Notes under the pieces: generated by a model
What the model was told of the DNA's origin: nothing
Seen by the model: only the letters and a program-made list of their open reading frames with translations
The model's database searches: none
Part shown: positions 33,613 through 43,912 of the stretch, piece by piece
Position numbering within the stretch: the stretch's first letter is position 1
How the letters are laid out: every line of letters begins with the position of its first letter
Assembly: GCF_000175635.1 (NCBI RefSeq)
Contig: NZ_ACVP01000025.1
Span: forward strand, 20,633 to 84,632
Origin: Corynebacterium tuberculostearicum SK141
GTDB taxonomy: Bacteria; Actinomycetota; Actinomycetes; Mycobacteriales; Mycobacteriaceae
DNA: 64,000 nt
Reading direction: 5' to 3'
Made by a program: the position numbers and the translations under genes

Positions 33613-35346
33613 TTAATATATGCCGACGTCGAGCGCGGCAAATTCGCGCTGCAGCGCATCGGGGTCAATGGCTCCCGCCACGTCTGGACCAGCGATGGCG
33701 GCAAAGCCGTCGAGCACCGATGCCCCGTAGTTATGACCGTGTCCATCGGGTACCTCCTTTGCGCCGGGCAGATCGGCGGCTACTTGGAGGGAGGAGATGA
33801 TGGGTATCCACTGCATCACGCGCTCGGCAGAATACGGGGTCCGCTCGCGCATCCAATCCGGCTCCTTAAAGGCCATCTGTGGCGACCACCAGGCCACCGG
33901 GTCCGAGGGGTGTTGGATATAGAGCATGCGGGTGCGTCCCCACTCCTCTTCTGGCACCGTGCCCCATTGGCGCACCTGCGCATCATCGTTGGCAAAGCGC
34001 ACGACGAGGCCGCCGGCGTATTCAGGGGAAATCTCAGAGGAGCCAGGGTCGCGGCGCTCCACAAACTGGGTGCGCAGGCGATTGAAGTGCGGCGGGCCGG
34101 TAAGTAGGATTCCGTCAACGGAATTGGCGATATCGCGCACCCCGGAAAAGGCCGCTTCAATGCCCGTGGTGCCTAAGGATTCGCCGTACAGGTAGAGCTT
34201 CGGGCGCTTGTCCTCCGGCAGTCCGTTCCACCAGTCCACGATGGGGTTGATGAACTCCTGCCCGGCGCGTTCTACCTGACCACCGCCGGACAGGAAATGC
34301 AGGGCTGAGGGCATGGCGGAGTATTGGGCGGCCGCGATGGCGGTGTCGCCGCCGTAGAGCAGCTCGAAGGCCTGGGCGGAATAGGACGACACCCATCCCG
34401 TTCCGGTGGTCATAATGAGAAGCAGGGCCTTGCGGTCTTGGGCATGGGTGCGCTCGAGTTCGTCGATAAGCAGCTGCGCTCGCTCCTCATTGGAGGCGCG
34501 ATTGCCCAGGCCGGCATAGGCGCGAATGGGTTCTTTAGCGGGCTTTCCGGTTACCTCTTCCAATTCCGCGCGGTGCGCACCGGAGGAGAGGAAACGCGAG
34601 CCCTGCAGCCCCACCCCATTCCAGTCCACGCGGGAGTCTGGGGAGCCACTGCGCTCAGCAGACGTGGGACGCTGCGTTGCGGGATCAGGCTCGGCGTTTT
34701 GGGCGGTAAAGATCCTCTCGCCCACGCCCACAATGGCGCCGGGGATGAGGTTTTCCACGGTATAGGTGCCCACCAAGGCCACGATGATTACCGCGCCCAC
34801 AACGCGGTAGGCGGCGCGGAAGCGCTGGGGGAAGTGACTAGAAAGCCAGCGCACGCAAAAGCGCAGCACGCGCAGGATGAAAAGGAAGGCGGTAAATACC
34901 GCAAGCGCCAACGGAACCACCAGCACGTAGCTGGCAATGGTGGGTGCCGGTGCGGACAGGGTGTCTGCGAGTTGGCGTTGCCACCGCACGGCAAAGATCG
35001 CGAAGCCTATCATCCACACCACAAAAGCGGCGGTGGCGATGCGGGAGGCTAGGCGGTAGCGCCGAGCTGGCCACGTGGTGGCATCAAGCCAGGCATGCCG
35101 GGGCGCCACATAGCGCACCACCAGCCGGTACCACACGAGCTTGAGGGCGATGCCCAGCGTATAGCCGAGCCCTGCGGCAATGCCGGAAACGAGCCCTTGG
35201 TAGAGCCAATCGCGCGGCAGAATGGATGGGGTAAGCCCCAGGGTAAATAGCGCTGCGGCGCCGATAATGCCCCACAGGTCGAGGTGGCTGACAATATCGG
35301 CGATGCGGGCTTCTACCCTTCGAGCTTCTCCCCCAACTCCAGCCAT
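33613..35346 (-). CDS. Membrane alpha/beta hydrolase (Abhydrolase_9 type)
   Basis: A 577-residue actinobacterial membrane protein. The first 200 residues carry about five helices (the N-terminal domain of this family). A periplasmic-side alpha/beta-hydrolase domain follows, from about residue 230, with nucleophile elbow YGESLGTTGIEAAFSG and a likely acid/His in SDPVAWW and GHGHNYGAS. The family (formerly DUF2319) has no settled function; an envelope lipid esterase role is inferred. The start lies inside the end of the ABC-F gene (34-nt overlap), so the two are translated from one message. Confidence 0.83.
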   Translation of the reverse strand: MAGVGGEARRVEARIADIVSHLDLWGIIGAAALFTLGLTPSILPRDWLYQGLVSGIAAGLGYTLGIALKLVWYRLVVRYVAPRHAWLDATTWPARRYRLASRIATAAFVVWMIGFAIFAVRWQRQLADTLSAPAPTIASYVLVVPLALAVFTAFLFILRVLRFCVRWLSSHFPQRFRAAYRVVGAVIIVALVGTYTVENLIPGAIVGVGERIFTAQNAEPDPATQRPTSAERSGSPDSRVDWNGVGLQGSRFLSSGAHRAELEEVTGKPAKEPIRAYAGLGNRASNEERAQLLIDELERTHAQDRKALLLIMTTGTGWVSSYSAQAFELLYGGDTAIAAAQYSAMPSALHFLSGGGQVERAGQEFINPIVDWWNGLPEDKRPKLYLYGESLGTTGIEAAFSGVRDIANSVDGILLTGPPHFNRLRTQFVERRDPGSSEISPEYAGGLVVRFANDDAQVRQWGTVPEEEWGRTRMLYIQHPSDPVAWWSPQMAFKEPDWMRERTPYSAERVMQWIPIISSLQVAADLPGAKEVPDGHGHNYGASVLDGFAAIAGPDVAGAIDPDALQREFAALDVGIY

Positions 35347-37121
35347 TCCATCTCCAATTCCTCGTAGGCGCTGCGGTTTTCCTTTAGCTCTCCGTCCAAT
35401 TCGGTCAAGGCCTGGGTATCAACCTTTTCCGCGGCGGTGGCCATCTTCTCATTGATCTGTGCGGCCGCCTTTTCCAGCTTCTGCATCTTGCGCTCGAGGG
35501 CGTTCATCTTCTTGGTGATTTCGCGCTCTTGCTGGGACGAGAGCTTCTTTTCTGGTTTCGGTGCAGCGTTGTCTGCCTTCTTTTCTCCCAGGTTGAGCAC
35601 ACCGGAACTCTGCTGAGCCTCAAGTGCGGCGCGCTTGCGCAGGTACTCGTCGATGCCGCCGGGAAGGTTGGTGAGCTTGCCATCGCCAAAGAGCGCGTAG
35701 GTGTTATCCGCGATGCGCTCAATGAGGTAGCGATCGTGCGAAATGACCACCAGGGTGCCCGGCCAGGAGTCCAGGAGGGACTCCAGTTCCTGCAGGGTAT
35801 CGATATCGAGATCGTTGGTGGGCTCGTCCAGCAGCAATACATTGGGCTCGGCCATCAGTACGCGGGTGAGCTGCAAGCGGCGGCGCTCGCCACCAGAAAG
35901 GTCGCCTACCGGGGTGCGCTGACGCTTGGCGGAAAATCCTAGGCGCTCGGCCAGCTGGGAGGCGGAAAGTTCCTTTTTGCCGAGTTGGACGAAGGTGGCG
36001 ACGTCCTCGACGGCGTCGATAAGCCGGCGCTCCGGATCTAGGTCATCGAGTTCCTGGCGCAGCCAACCGAGGCGCACGGTTTGGCCCTCGATGCGCTTGC
36101 CGGCCGCCAGCTCGTACTCGCCAGCCAGGGTGCGCAGCAGGGTGGTCTTGCCGGAGCCATTAACGCCCACCAAACCGATGCGCTCGCCGGGGGCTAGGCG
36201 CCAAGTGAGGTGATCTACCAAGGTGCGACCGTCCGGGGACTGCACGGTGGCATCCTCTAGCTCGATAACCACGCGACCTTGGCGCTGCTTGGAAAAGGCC
36301 ATGAGCTCGACCTTATTGCGTGGCTCCGGGACGTCAGAGATCAGCGCCTCGGCGGCCTCGATGCGGTAGCGCGGCTTGGAGGTACGCGCCGGTGCGCCGC
36401 GGCGCAGCCAAGCCAGTTCCTTGCGGGCGAGGTTTTTGCGGCGCTGTTCCATGGCATCGGCCTGGCGGGCACGCTCGGCGCGGGCAAAGGTCCAATCGTT
36501 GTAGCCGCCCTCGTAGGTATCGACCACGCCATCGTGTACCTCCCAGGTCCACGTGGCCACGGTATCGAGGAACCAGCGATCGTGGGTGACCACGACCACG
36601 GCCAGGTTGCGCTTGAGCAGGTGGTCCGCGAGCCACTGCACGCCTTCCACGTCGAGGTGGTTGGTCGGCTCGTCGAGCACCACGAGGTCCAAATCCTGCA
36701 CCAGCGCGGCGGCCAGGTTCACGCGGCGACGCTCGCCACCGGAGAGCGAACCCACCGGAGTATCGAGCCCAAGATCTACAATGCCCAGCCCGCCTAAGAC
36801 ATCGCGCACCTTGGCATTGGAGGCCCACTCATAGGTCTCCAATTCCAGCGGCTCAATAATCACCTGCGCGATGGTCAGCTCATCGGGCAGGTCAAAGCGC
36901 TGCGTGACCACAGCCATGCGCAAATCAGAAGTATGGGATACGCGGCCGGCGTCGGGCGGCTCGATGCCTGTGAGCACCTCCAGCAGGGTGGTTTTGCCAC
37001 CGCCATTAACGCCGACGATGCCGATGCGATCGCCGCTTTGCACACCTAGGGATACCCCGTCTAGGAGGGTTTTTAATCCATAAGTTTTGCTGACTTGCTC
37101 GAGGTTAATCAGGTTTGCCAT
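35313..37121 (-). CDS. ABC-F family ATPase (Uup/EttA group)
   Basis: A 602-residue soluble twin-ATPase. Domain 1: Walker A GVNGGGKTTLLEVL, signature LSGGERRRVNLAAAL, Walker B LVVLDEPTNHLD. Domain 2: GVNGSGKTTLLRTL, LSGGERRRLQLTRVL, VLLLDEPTNDLD. Between them is the charged linker of the family. The last 80 residues form a coiled coil (QQEREITKKMNALERKMQ) as in Uup. ABC-F proteins act on the ribosome, not on membranes, in translation quality control or antibiotic protection. ATG 37121 is chosen because the ATPase fold starts directly after it. Confidence 0.92.
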   Translation of the reverse strand: MANLINLEQVSKTYGLKTLLDGVSLGVQSGDRIGIVGVNGGGKTTLLEVLTGIEPPDAGRVSHTSDLRMAVVTQRFDLPDELTIAQVIIEPLELETYEWASNAKVRDVLGGLGIVDLGLDTPVGSLSGGERRRVNLAAALVQDLDLVVLDEPTNHLDVEGVQWLADHLLKRNLAVVVVTHDRWFLDTVATWTWEVHDGVVDTYEGGYNDWTFARAERARQADAMEQRRKNLARKELAWLRRGAPARTSKPRYRIEAAEALISDVPEPRNKVELMAFSKQRQGRVVIELEDATVQSPDGRTLVDHLTWRLAPGERIGLVGVNGSGKTTLLRTLAGEYELAAGKRIEGQTVRLGWLRQELDDLDPERRLIDAVEDVATFVQLGKKELSASQLAERLGFSAKRQRTPVGDLSGGERRRLQLTRVLMAEPNVLLLDEPTNDLDIDTLQELESLLDSWPGTLVVISHDRYLIERIADNTYALFGDGKLTNLPGGIDEYLRKRAALEAQQSSGVLNLGEKKADNAAPKPEKKLSSQQEREITKKMNALERKMQKLEKAAAQINEKMATAAEKVDTQALTELDGELKENRSAYEELEMEWLELGEKLEG

Positions 37122-37176
37122 AACGAGTGTCCATCTTAATACCTCCCTGCACATACCCCCGCATTTCTATTACCTA

Positions 37177-37205
37177 TTGCTATTGATTTTCAGGTCCAAT
37201 ACTCT
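37177..37205 (+). promoter_or_regulatory. Promoter of the AztD-like gene with a Zur-like half-site
   Basis: TTGCTA (37177-37182) and TACTCT (37200-37205) form -35 and -10 boxes 17 nt apart; the -10 lies 8 nt before ATG 37214. The spacer holds TATTGATTTTCA, whose right half ATTTTCA resembles one arm of actinobacterial Zur boxes. Zinc control through Zur is inferred from that half-site and the gene's role. Confidence 0.4.
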
Positions 37206-37213
37206 GCCAATGT

Positions 37214-38545
37214 ATGAAGCATTACACACTTTCTCTCTGCGCCGTGCTATCCGCTGCGGCGGTAGCCATCGCTTCCTGCTCTGCTCCTACCGAGGAAGAA
37301 AAGGACTCTCTGCACTCCCACGAGCACGCGCACAATGAGGATGACCACGACCATGAGCATGACCACGAGCACGGCCATGACCACGCCGGGCACTCGCACG
37401 AAGGCTTTGAAGCCGAAGAGGGAGAAACCGAGGTAGCCCAGCTGCCCACCCGCATCGTTATCTCCCATGCAGACGGCTTGAACGCTTATGACGCCAAAAC
37501 GGGCAAAGTAATCGGCGAGGACAAGATGAATGCCTTCCTTCGTCTCAACGATGCCGGCGATAATCGCCATGTCATGGTCACCAAAGGCGATAGCTTTCTT
37601 GCCTACGACACTGGGCGCATTACCAAGGGCCACGGCGATCACAACCACTACTACACCGCAGAGCCCTCGCTTGGCGACGCCCCTATCAAGGCCCCGCATG
37701 CAGGCCACGTGGTCCACCACGACGGCTTTACCGCACTGTTTTCTGATGGCGATGGCGTAGCACGGATTTACAAGACCGAAGACATGGGCAAAGACGATGC
37801 CGAGCCGGTCAATACCGTAGACACCGGCGCCGCCCATCACGGCGTGGCCGTACCGCTCAAGGACGGCTCGGTAGTTATCACCAAGGGGACCGAGGACGAG
37901 CGCCACACCATCCAGCATCTGGATAAGGAGGGCAAGGTCCTTACTGAAACCACCAAGTGCCCTGGCGTGCACGGCGAGGCCGCCGCTGGTAACGGCAATA
38001 TCTTCTTCGGTTGCGAGGACGGCCCTGTAGTCTTCGATGGCACAAAGTTCCACAAGGTGGACGCTTCCGCCTATGCCGGCGCGGGCGGCTACCAGCGCTC
38101 CGGCAATGCTGCCGGTTCGGAGGAATCCGATGTCATTCTGGCCGATAATAAGACCGACAAGGATGCAGAACTCGAGCGCCCCACCTCCGTGACCCTGGTG
38201 GACACCAAGGATTTTTCCGCGAAGAAGGTTGAGCTCGATGCTTCCTATTGGTTCCGCTCCCTGGCCCGCGGCCCGCTGGGCGAGGCGCTGGTGCTCACCA
38301 CCGACGGCAAGCTCAATGTCATCGACCCAGATTCCGGCGAAATCACCTCGCAGATCGATGCCATCTCCAGGTGGAAGGAAAATAAGGAATGGCAGCAGCC
38401 GGGGCCCATCCTGCAGGCTGCCGATGGCTACGCCTTTATTACCGACGCCCAAAAGAAGCAGCTCGTGGTCATTGACCTCCTCCAAGAAAAGGAGGTCAAC
38501 CGCTTCGACCTCGACATCGAGCCCACCGAGATGACGGTGCTCTAG
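37214..38545 (+). CDS. aztD: Zinc metallochaperone AztD-like lipoprotein
   Basis: A 443-residue exported lipoprotein. The lipobox is AIASCSAP, so Cys21 or nearby is lipidated. Residues 33-65 are extremely His/Asp/Glu-rich (HEHAHNEDDHDHEHDHEHG), a metal-collecting loop. The rest is a beta-propeller with repeated His (GHGDHNHYYTAE, APHAGHVVHHDGF, TGAAHHGVAVP, CPGVHGEAAA), the layout of AztD, which hands zinc to the AztC binding protein of an ABC importer. No aztABC genes are in the window. Start context suggests a leaderless message. The gene ends back to back with ispE. Confidence 0.85.
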   Translation: MKHYTLSLCAVLSAAAVAIASCSAPTEEEKDSLHSHEHAHNEDDHDHEHDHEHGHDHAGHSHEGFEAEEGETEVAQLPTRIVISHADGLNAYDAKTGKVIGEDKMNAFLRLNDAGDNRHVMVTKGDSFLAYDTGRITKGHGDHNHYYTAEPSLGDAPIKAPHAGHVVHHDGFTALFSDGDGVARIYKTEDMGKDDAEPVNTVDTGAAHHGVAVPLKDGSVVITKGTEDERHTIQHLDKEGKVLTETTKCPGVHGEAAAGNGNIFFGCEDGPVVFDGTKFHKVDASAYAGAGGYQRSGNAAGSEESDVILADNKTDKDAELERPTSVTLVDTKDFSAKKVELDASYWFRSLARGPLGEALVLTTDGKLNVIDPDSGEITSQIDAISRWKENKEWQQPGPILQAADGYAFITDAQKKQLVVIDLLQEKEVNRFDLDIEPTEMTVL

Positions 38546-39526
38546 CTACAGCACCACGGCGCCGCTAGCGGGTCCATGGGTAGCCACACCCTTGGTTCCG
38601 GGAATTTCCACCGTCACCTGGGAGACCACTTCCCTAGCCTCCTCTGCCCCGGTGCAGAGGAAGGCACAGGTCGGACCACTGCCGGAGACGATGCCCGCGA
38701 GGGCTCCAGCGGCCACACCCGCCTCCAGCGTCTTGCGCAGGTCCGGGCGCAGGGAAAGCGCCGCCGGCTGTAGGTCATTATGCAAGTGCTCTGCCACCCG
38801 GTGCGGGTCGCCCGAGATCAGTGCCTGCGATACTGCCGCGGTATCCATGTGCGGTTCGCCGCCGCGACCCTTTTCTCGCATTTCATCCAGCTTGTGAAAG
38901 ACCTGCGGGGTAGATAGCCCGCGGTCCGAGGCGATGAGCGCCCAATGATAGGTACCGCGCGCCATCATCGGGGTAAGCTGCTCGCCGCGCCCCGTACCGA
39001 GTGCGGTGCCACCCAACAGGGTAAAGGGAACATCCGAGCCCAACGCCGCGCCTAGCGCGTCCAGAATCGGCTCGCCCACCGAGTCGATGCCGTAGTAGCC
39101 GCCATAGCAGCGCTCGGCTAAGCGCAGCGCGGCGGCCGCATCAGCAGAGCCACCCGCCATGCCTCCGGCGGTAGGGATGGCTTTGTGGATTTCCAGCGCT
39201 ACCTCCGGCAGCGCCTTCGGCCCATGGGTGGTGTATAGGTACTGCATGATGCGGTTAACCGCGGTCCACGCCAGGTTTGTGTAGTCTTCTGGCACACCCT
39301 GTGCATGAGGGCCCGTAACCTTTAAGCCTCGAATTCGCGGCTTATCCACCTCGGGATTACCCAAGTCCGTGAGCGTCACGGTGTCATGCAGCTCCAAAGA
39401 CTGAAAGACGCTGGCGAGCTCATGGAACCCATCCTCGCGCGGCTCCTCCACACCGAGGTGAATATTGACCTTGGAGTGAGCGCGGGCGGTGTAAACGAAT
39501 GGTTCGTTATCTAGCGGTGCACTCAT
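38546..39526 (-). CDS. ispE: 4-diphosphocytidyl-2-C-methyl-D-erythritol kinase
   Basis: A 326-residue GHMP kinase of the MEP isoprenoid pathway. The N-terminal substrate motif is ARAHSKVNIHLGV, the ATP loop is AIPTAGGMAGGSADAAAAL, and the C-terminal motif is AGIVSGSGPTCAFLC. Its ATG follows the ksgA stop directly (TAAATG), so the two are coupled in one operon. It is longer than E. coli IspE (283) through insertions around residues 220-245. Essential for isoprenoid lipid carriers used by Pmt and cell-wall synthesis. Confidence 0.95.
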   Translation of the reverse strand: MSAPLDNEPFVYTARAHSKVNIHLGVEEPREDGFHELASVFQSLELHDTVTLTDLGNPEVDKPRIRGLKVTGPHAQGVPEDYTNLAWTAVNRIMQYLYTTHGPKALPEVALEIHKAIPTAGGMAGGSADAAAALRLAERCYGGYYGIDSVGEPILDALGAALGSDVPFTLLGGTALGTGRGEQLTPMMARGTYHWALIASDRGLSTPQVFHKLDEMREKGRGGEPHMDTAAVSQALISGDPHRVAEHLHNDLQPAALSLRPDLRKTLEAGVAAGALAGIVSGSGPTCAFLCTGAEEAREVVSQVTVEIPGTKGVATHGPASGAVVL

Positions 39527-40387
39527 TTAGATTCCTGCCAATCGTACGAAGTCCTCCACGGCGAGCTTCTCGCCGCGCTGCTTCGGATCGATGTCCGCCG
39601 CTCGCAGGGCCTCCTCAGCGGCGGCACCCGAACCAAAGTGGCCGGACAATGCCGCGCGCAAGGTCTTGCGGCGTTGGGCAAAGGCGGCGTCGATAACCGG
39701 CCAGACCTTAGACCGCGACTCATCGGTGATCGGCCAAGGAGCATCTTCAAAGACGTCGATGCGCACCAGCCCGGATTCAATATTGGGCGCCGGCCAAAAG
39801 ACGTTCTTGCCAATCGTGCCGGCCTTGGAGACCTTGCCATAAAAGCCCGCCTTGACCGAGGGCACCCCATAAACCTTGCTGCCCGGCTGCGCGGCGAGAC
39901 GGTCCGCCACCTCCAGCTGGACCATCACCAGCACGCGGCGAATGGAGGGGAAGGTCTCCAGCAAGTGCAGCAAAACCGGCACAGCGACGTTATACGGCAG
40001 GTTGGCCACGAGGGCAGTCGGCTCCGTGACGTCAGAATCCGTCACGCGCAACGCGTCCTTTTCCACTACGCGCAGGCGCTGCGCATACTCAGGGGCGCGC
40101 TCGGCCACGGTATCGGGCAGCTGCGCCGCCAGGCGGGAATCGATCTCCACCGCGGTAACGTCCCCCACTGCCTCTACGAGGCCAAGGGTCAGCGATCCCA
40201 ATCCGGGGCCTACCTCGAGGACGCGGTCAGTGGGATCCAGCTCCGCCGCGGCGACGATGCGCCGGATGGTATTCGGGTCATGCAGAAAGTTCTGCCCCAG
40301 CTTCTTAGTGGGCACGATGTCGAGCTTCTCCGCGAGGGCGCGGATCTCTACGGGACCCAAAAGCGCGGCGCCGGTGGAATCAGTCAT
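39527..40387 (-). CDS. rsmA: 16S rRNA dimethyladenosine transferase
   Basis: A 286-residue KsgA enzyme that methylates two adjacent adenines near the 3' end of 16S rRNA. Visible marks: [14 protein letters not shown], the SAM loop [15 protein letters not shown], and the catalytic [12 protein letters not shown] 40387 is chosen because TAAGTT lies 7 nt before it and homology starts soon after. The order rpf2, ksgA, ispE on one strand is the classic actinobacterial arrangement. Confidence 0.96.
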   Translation of the reverse strand: MTDSTGAALLGPVEIRALAEKLDIVPTKKLGQNFLHDPNTIRRIVAAAELDPTDRVLEVGPGLGSLTLGLVEAVGDVTAVEIDSRLAAQLPDTVAERAPEYAQRLRVVEKDALRVTDSDVTEPTALVANLPYNVAVPVLLHLLETFPSIRRVLVMVQLEVADRLAAQPGSKVYGVPSVKAGFYGKVSKAGTIGKNVFWPAPNIESGLVRIDVFEDAPWPITDESRSKVWPVIDAAFAQRRKTLRAALSGHFGSGAAAEEALRAADIDPKQRGEKLAVEDFVRLAGI

Positions 40388-40411
40388 GCCTTCTAACTTA
40401 GTAGAAGAGAC

Positions 40412-40443
40412 AAAAAAGCCGCACACCACAGTGGGTGTGCGGC
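40412..40443 (-). terminator. Terminator between rpf2 and ksgA
   Basis: A 10-bp perfect stem GCCGCACACC/GGTGTGCGGC (40418-40427 and 40434-40443) with a 6-nt loop is followed on the minus strand by six T. It lies just after the rpf2 stop codon and shows that ksgA-ispE has its own promoter. Confidence 0.88.
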
Positions 40444-40459
40444 CAAGAAGCGCTGCGGT

Positions 40460-41926
<1,467 letters not shown>

Positions 41927-42754
41927 TTAGCGCAGGCCGTAAACGCGATCAAAAGTGTCGTTTACCTCCGCTGCTAGCGCCTGCACCGTCTGGTGGCGCA
42001 CGCGAGCGATGCATTCATATGTGTGCCCGATAAGAGCCGGTTCATTGCGCTGGCCCCGGTAAGGCTCTGGCGTCATATATGGCGCATCGGTTTCCACCAG
42101 AAGCTGGCCGGCCGGTGCCTTCGCCGCCGCCTGCCGCAGCTCGGCATTGCGCTTGAAGGTGACGTTGCCGGCAAAGGACAATACGTAGCCGCGCTCCAAG
42201 GCTTCCTCGGCGACTTTCAGCGGCGAGGAAAAGCAGTGCAGCATAACGGTGTCGGGTGAGGGGGCGTCGGCAAGAATGCGCAGCAGGTCCGCATCCGCCT
42301 CGCGGTTGTGGATCATCAGCGTCTTGCCATGGCGCACCGCAAGGTCAATATGCCAGCGCAGGGATTCCTCCTGCTGGGCCATGGTCGCGGTGGTCTCCGG
42401 CTCGTGGTGGACCCAATAGGCATCGAGGCCGGTCTCTCCCACTGCTACGCAGCGCGGATCCGCCACCATCTCCTCCAGCGCCACCTTCGTGGGTGCATCC
42501 AACTCATTGGCGCGTACCGGGTGGATAGCACAGGCGGCATAGACATCCGGAAAGACATGCGCGGTAGCCAGCGCCGCTGCTGATTCACGGCGGTCATCGC
42601 CCACCGTCACCATGCGGCTAATACCGGCGGTGCGCGCGCGATTAACCAGAACCTCATCGGTGTCCTTGTGAGAAAACAGGTGCGTGTGCGCATCGATGAG
42701 GCCGCTTAGGCCCGGTGCCGGAACGGGAGTGGGACGTCGCTTCTTTTTAGCCAT
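41927..42754 (-). CDS. tatD: TatD family metal-dependent DNase
   Basis: A 275-residue TIM-barrel hydrolase. Metal ligands are visible in IDAHTHLF, GETGLDAYW (Glu), and the later His and Asp in MIHNREAD, LHCFSS and VETDAPYM. TatD enzymes act as 3'-5' DNA exonucleases in repair or cell-death pathways. ATG 42754 (MAKKKRRP) is chosen because the longer frame overlaps the divergent acetyltransferase and has no homology. It sits between metG and rpf2, as in many actinobacteria. Confidence 0.93.
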   Translation of the reverse strand: MAKKKRRPTPVPAPGLSGLIDAHTHLFSHKDTDEVLVNRARTAGISRMVTVGDDRRESAAALATAHVFPDVYAACAIHPVRANELDAPTKVALEEMVADPRCVAVGETGLDAYWVHHEPETTATMAQQEESLRWHIDLAVRHGKTLMIHNREADADLLRILADAPSPDTVMLHCFSSPLKVAEEALERGYVLSFAGNVTFKRNAELRQAAAKAPAGQLLVETDAPYMTPEPYRGQRNEPALIGHTYECIARVRHQTVQALAAEVNDTFDRVYGLR

Positions 42755-42779
42755 ACGGGCAATTGTAATATTGGCTGCC

Positions 42780-43274
42780 ATGTTGATCAGACCCGCCGGC
42801 CTTGCGGATGTGCCCGCCATGACTGAGACCCTCAACTGGGCCATCGAGCACACCGACGTTATCTTCCGCACTACCCCGGCCAGCATCGCAGAACGCGAGG
42901 CCTACCTGCGCCACATCTGGGAAGAGGGCTGCCCGTGCTTCATCGCGGAGTCCGATTCCGGTGCCTACCTGGGGTGGGCTCTCTACCATCCTTACCGCGA
43001 TCCGCAGGTGTGGACCGGCTGCTATGAGACGACCATCTATCTCTCCCCCACCGCTCAGGGCCAGGGCGTGGGCACCGCGTTGCTGGGTGCTTTGGTAGAT
43101 GCGGCCCGCGCCGATACAAAGGTTCATTCCCTGCTCGCCCTCATCGTTTCCACCAATGCGGCATCGCTAAAGTTGCATGAAAAGTTCGGGTTTGAAAACG
43201 TGGGTACTCTTAAAGAGGTTTGCTACAAGTTCGATCACTGGTTGAGCCTCACCCACCTACAACTTCTGGTGTAA
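42780..43274 (+). CDS. GNAT acetyltransferase (phosphinothricin/methionine sulfoximine type)
   Basis: A 164-residue GNAT enzyme. The fold starts LIRPAGLADVPAMTETLNWAI, and the acetyl-CoA loop is SPTAQGQGVGTALLGALV (Q-x-x-G-x-G/A). The E-x-x-I-Y-x-S block (YETTIYLSP) and the ending LHEKFGFENVGTLKEV place it with the Pat/Bar/MnaT group that N-acetylates phosphinothricin, methionine sulfoximine or Met. TAATAT lies 8 nt before ATG, so a leaderless message is likely. A paralogue follows 10 nt after its stop. Divergent from tatD. Confidence 0.88.
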   Translation: MLIRPAGLADVPAMTETLNWAIEHTDVIFRTTPASIAEREAYLRHIWEEGCPCFIAESDSGAYLGWALYHPYRDPQVWTGCYETTIYLSPTAQGQGVGTALLGALVDAARADTKVHSLLALIVSTNAASLKLHEKFGFENVGTLKEVCYKFDHWLSLTHLQLLV

Positions 43275-43284
43275 AGGAATTTCT

Positions 43285-43785
43285 ATGCATATCCGTCCTG
43301 CTGAGCTTGCCGACGCCCCCGCGCTCACCGCTATCTACAACGCCGGCTCCGCAGCGAAACCCGCCGCTAACCTGGTCACATGGCAAGAAGATGTGTCTGA
43401 CCGCGAAGAGTGGCTCAAGGAAATGTTTAAGGCCGGCTCCCCGGTCTTCGTAGCCGTGCATGATGATGAGGTCATTGGCTGGGCGGCCTACTTCCAGTTC
43501 GTAACCCCCGCCATCTATTACGGCACCGTGGAAGATTCGGTCTACATTGCCCCCTCCGCTCAGGGCAAGGGCGTGGGCTCCGAGCTTCTCGACGCCCTCA
43601 TGGACGTCGCCGCCGACGATACCTACGTGCAGACGATGATCACCTATATCGTCGATACCAACGAGGGTTCTATCGCCCTGCACAAGAAGTTCGGCTTCAC
43701 CGAGACCGGCCGCATGCCAAATATCCATACCAAGGATGGCGTCCGCCTCGGCCTGGTGCACCTCCAGCGCGATTTCGAGCGCTAA
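43285..43785 (+). CDS. GNAT acetyltransferase, tandem paralogue
   Basis: A 166-residue relative of the preceding gene (MHIRPAELADAPALTAIYN, DSVYIAPSAQGKGVGSELLD, LHKKFGFTETGRMP). Both share the same order of motifs and length, so they arose by tandem duplication, but they have diverged strongly, which suggests different substrates. AAAGGA precedes ATG by about 7 nt. It ends at a strong bidirectional terminator. Confidence 0.88.
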   Translation: MHIRPAELADAPALTAIYNAGSAAKPAANLVTWQEDVSDREEWLKEMFKAGSPVFVAVHDDEVIGWAAYFQFVTPAIYYGTVEDSVYIAPSAQGKGVGSELLDALMDVAADDTYVQTMITYIVDTNEGSIALHKKFGFTETGRMPNIHTKDGVRLGLVHLQRDFER

Positions 43786-43846
43786 ACCACCCTTCCTGGC
43801 AAGGATTCGGGTATTTCGTACTCCTTCCTTCCAGACCGGAATACAG

Positions 43847-43904
43847 AAACGGCCGTGTTACGCCCTTTTCTCTGTTGGAAAAGAGGCAATAACGCGGCCG
43901 TTTT
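43847..43904. terminator. Bidirectional terminator, long stem
   Basis: A 14-bp stem (43847-43860 with 43890-43903, one G-U pair) encloses a second small stem in its loop. TTTT follows on plus and TTT on minus. It separates the acetyltransferase pair (+) from metG (-). Confidence 0.82.
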
Positions 43905-43912
43905 AGGTGCTA

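Noticed and set aside
37247..38485. 412-codon open frame antisense to the AztD-like gene
   Set aside because: Fully covered by a convincing exported protein on the other strand, and no start signal is present.
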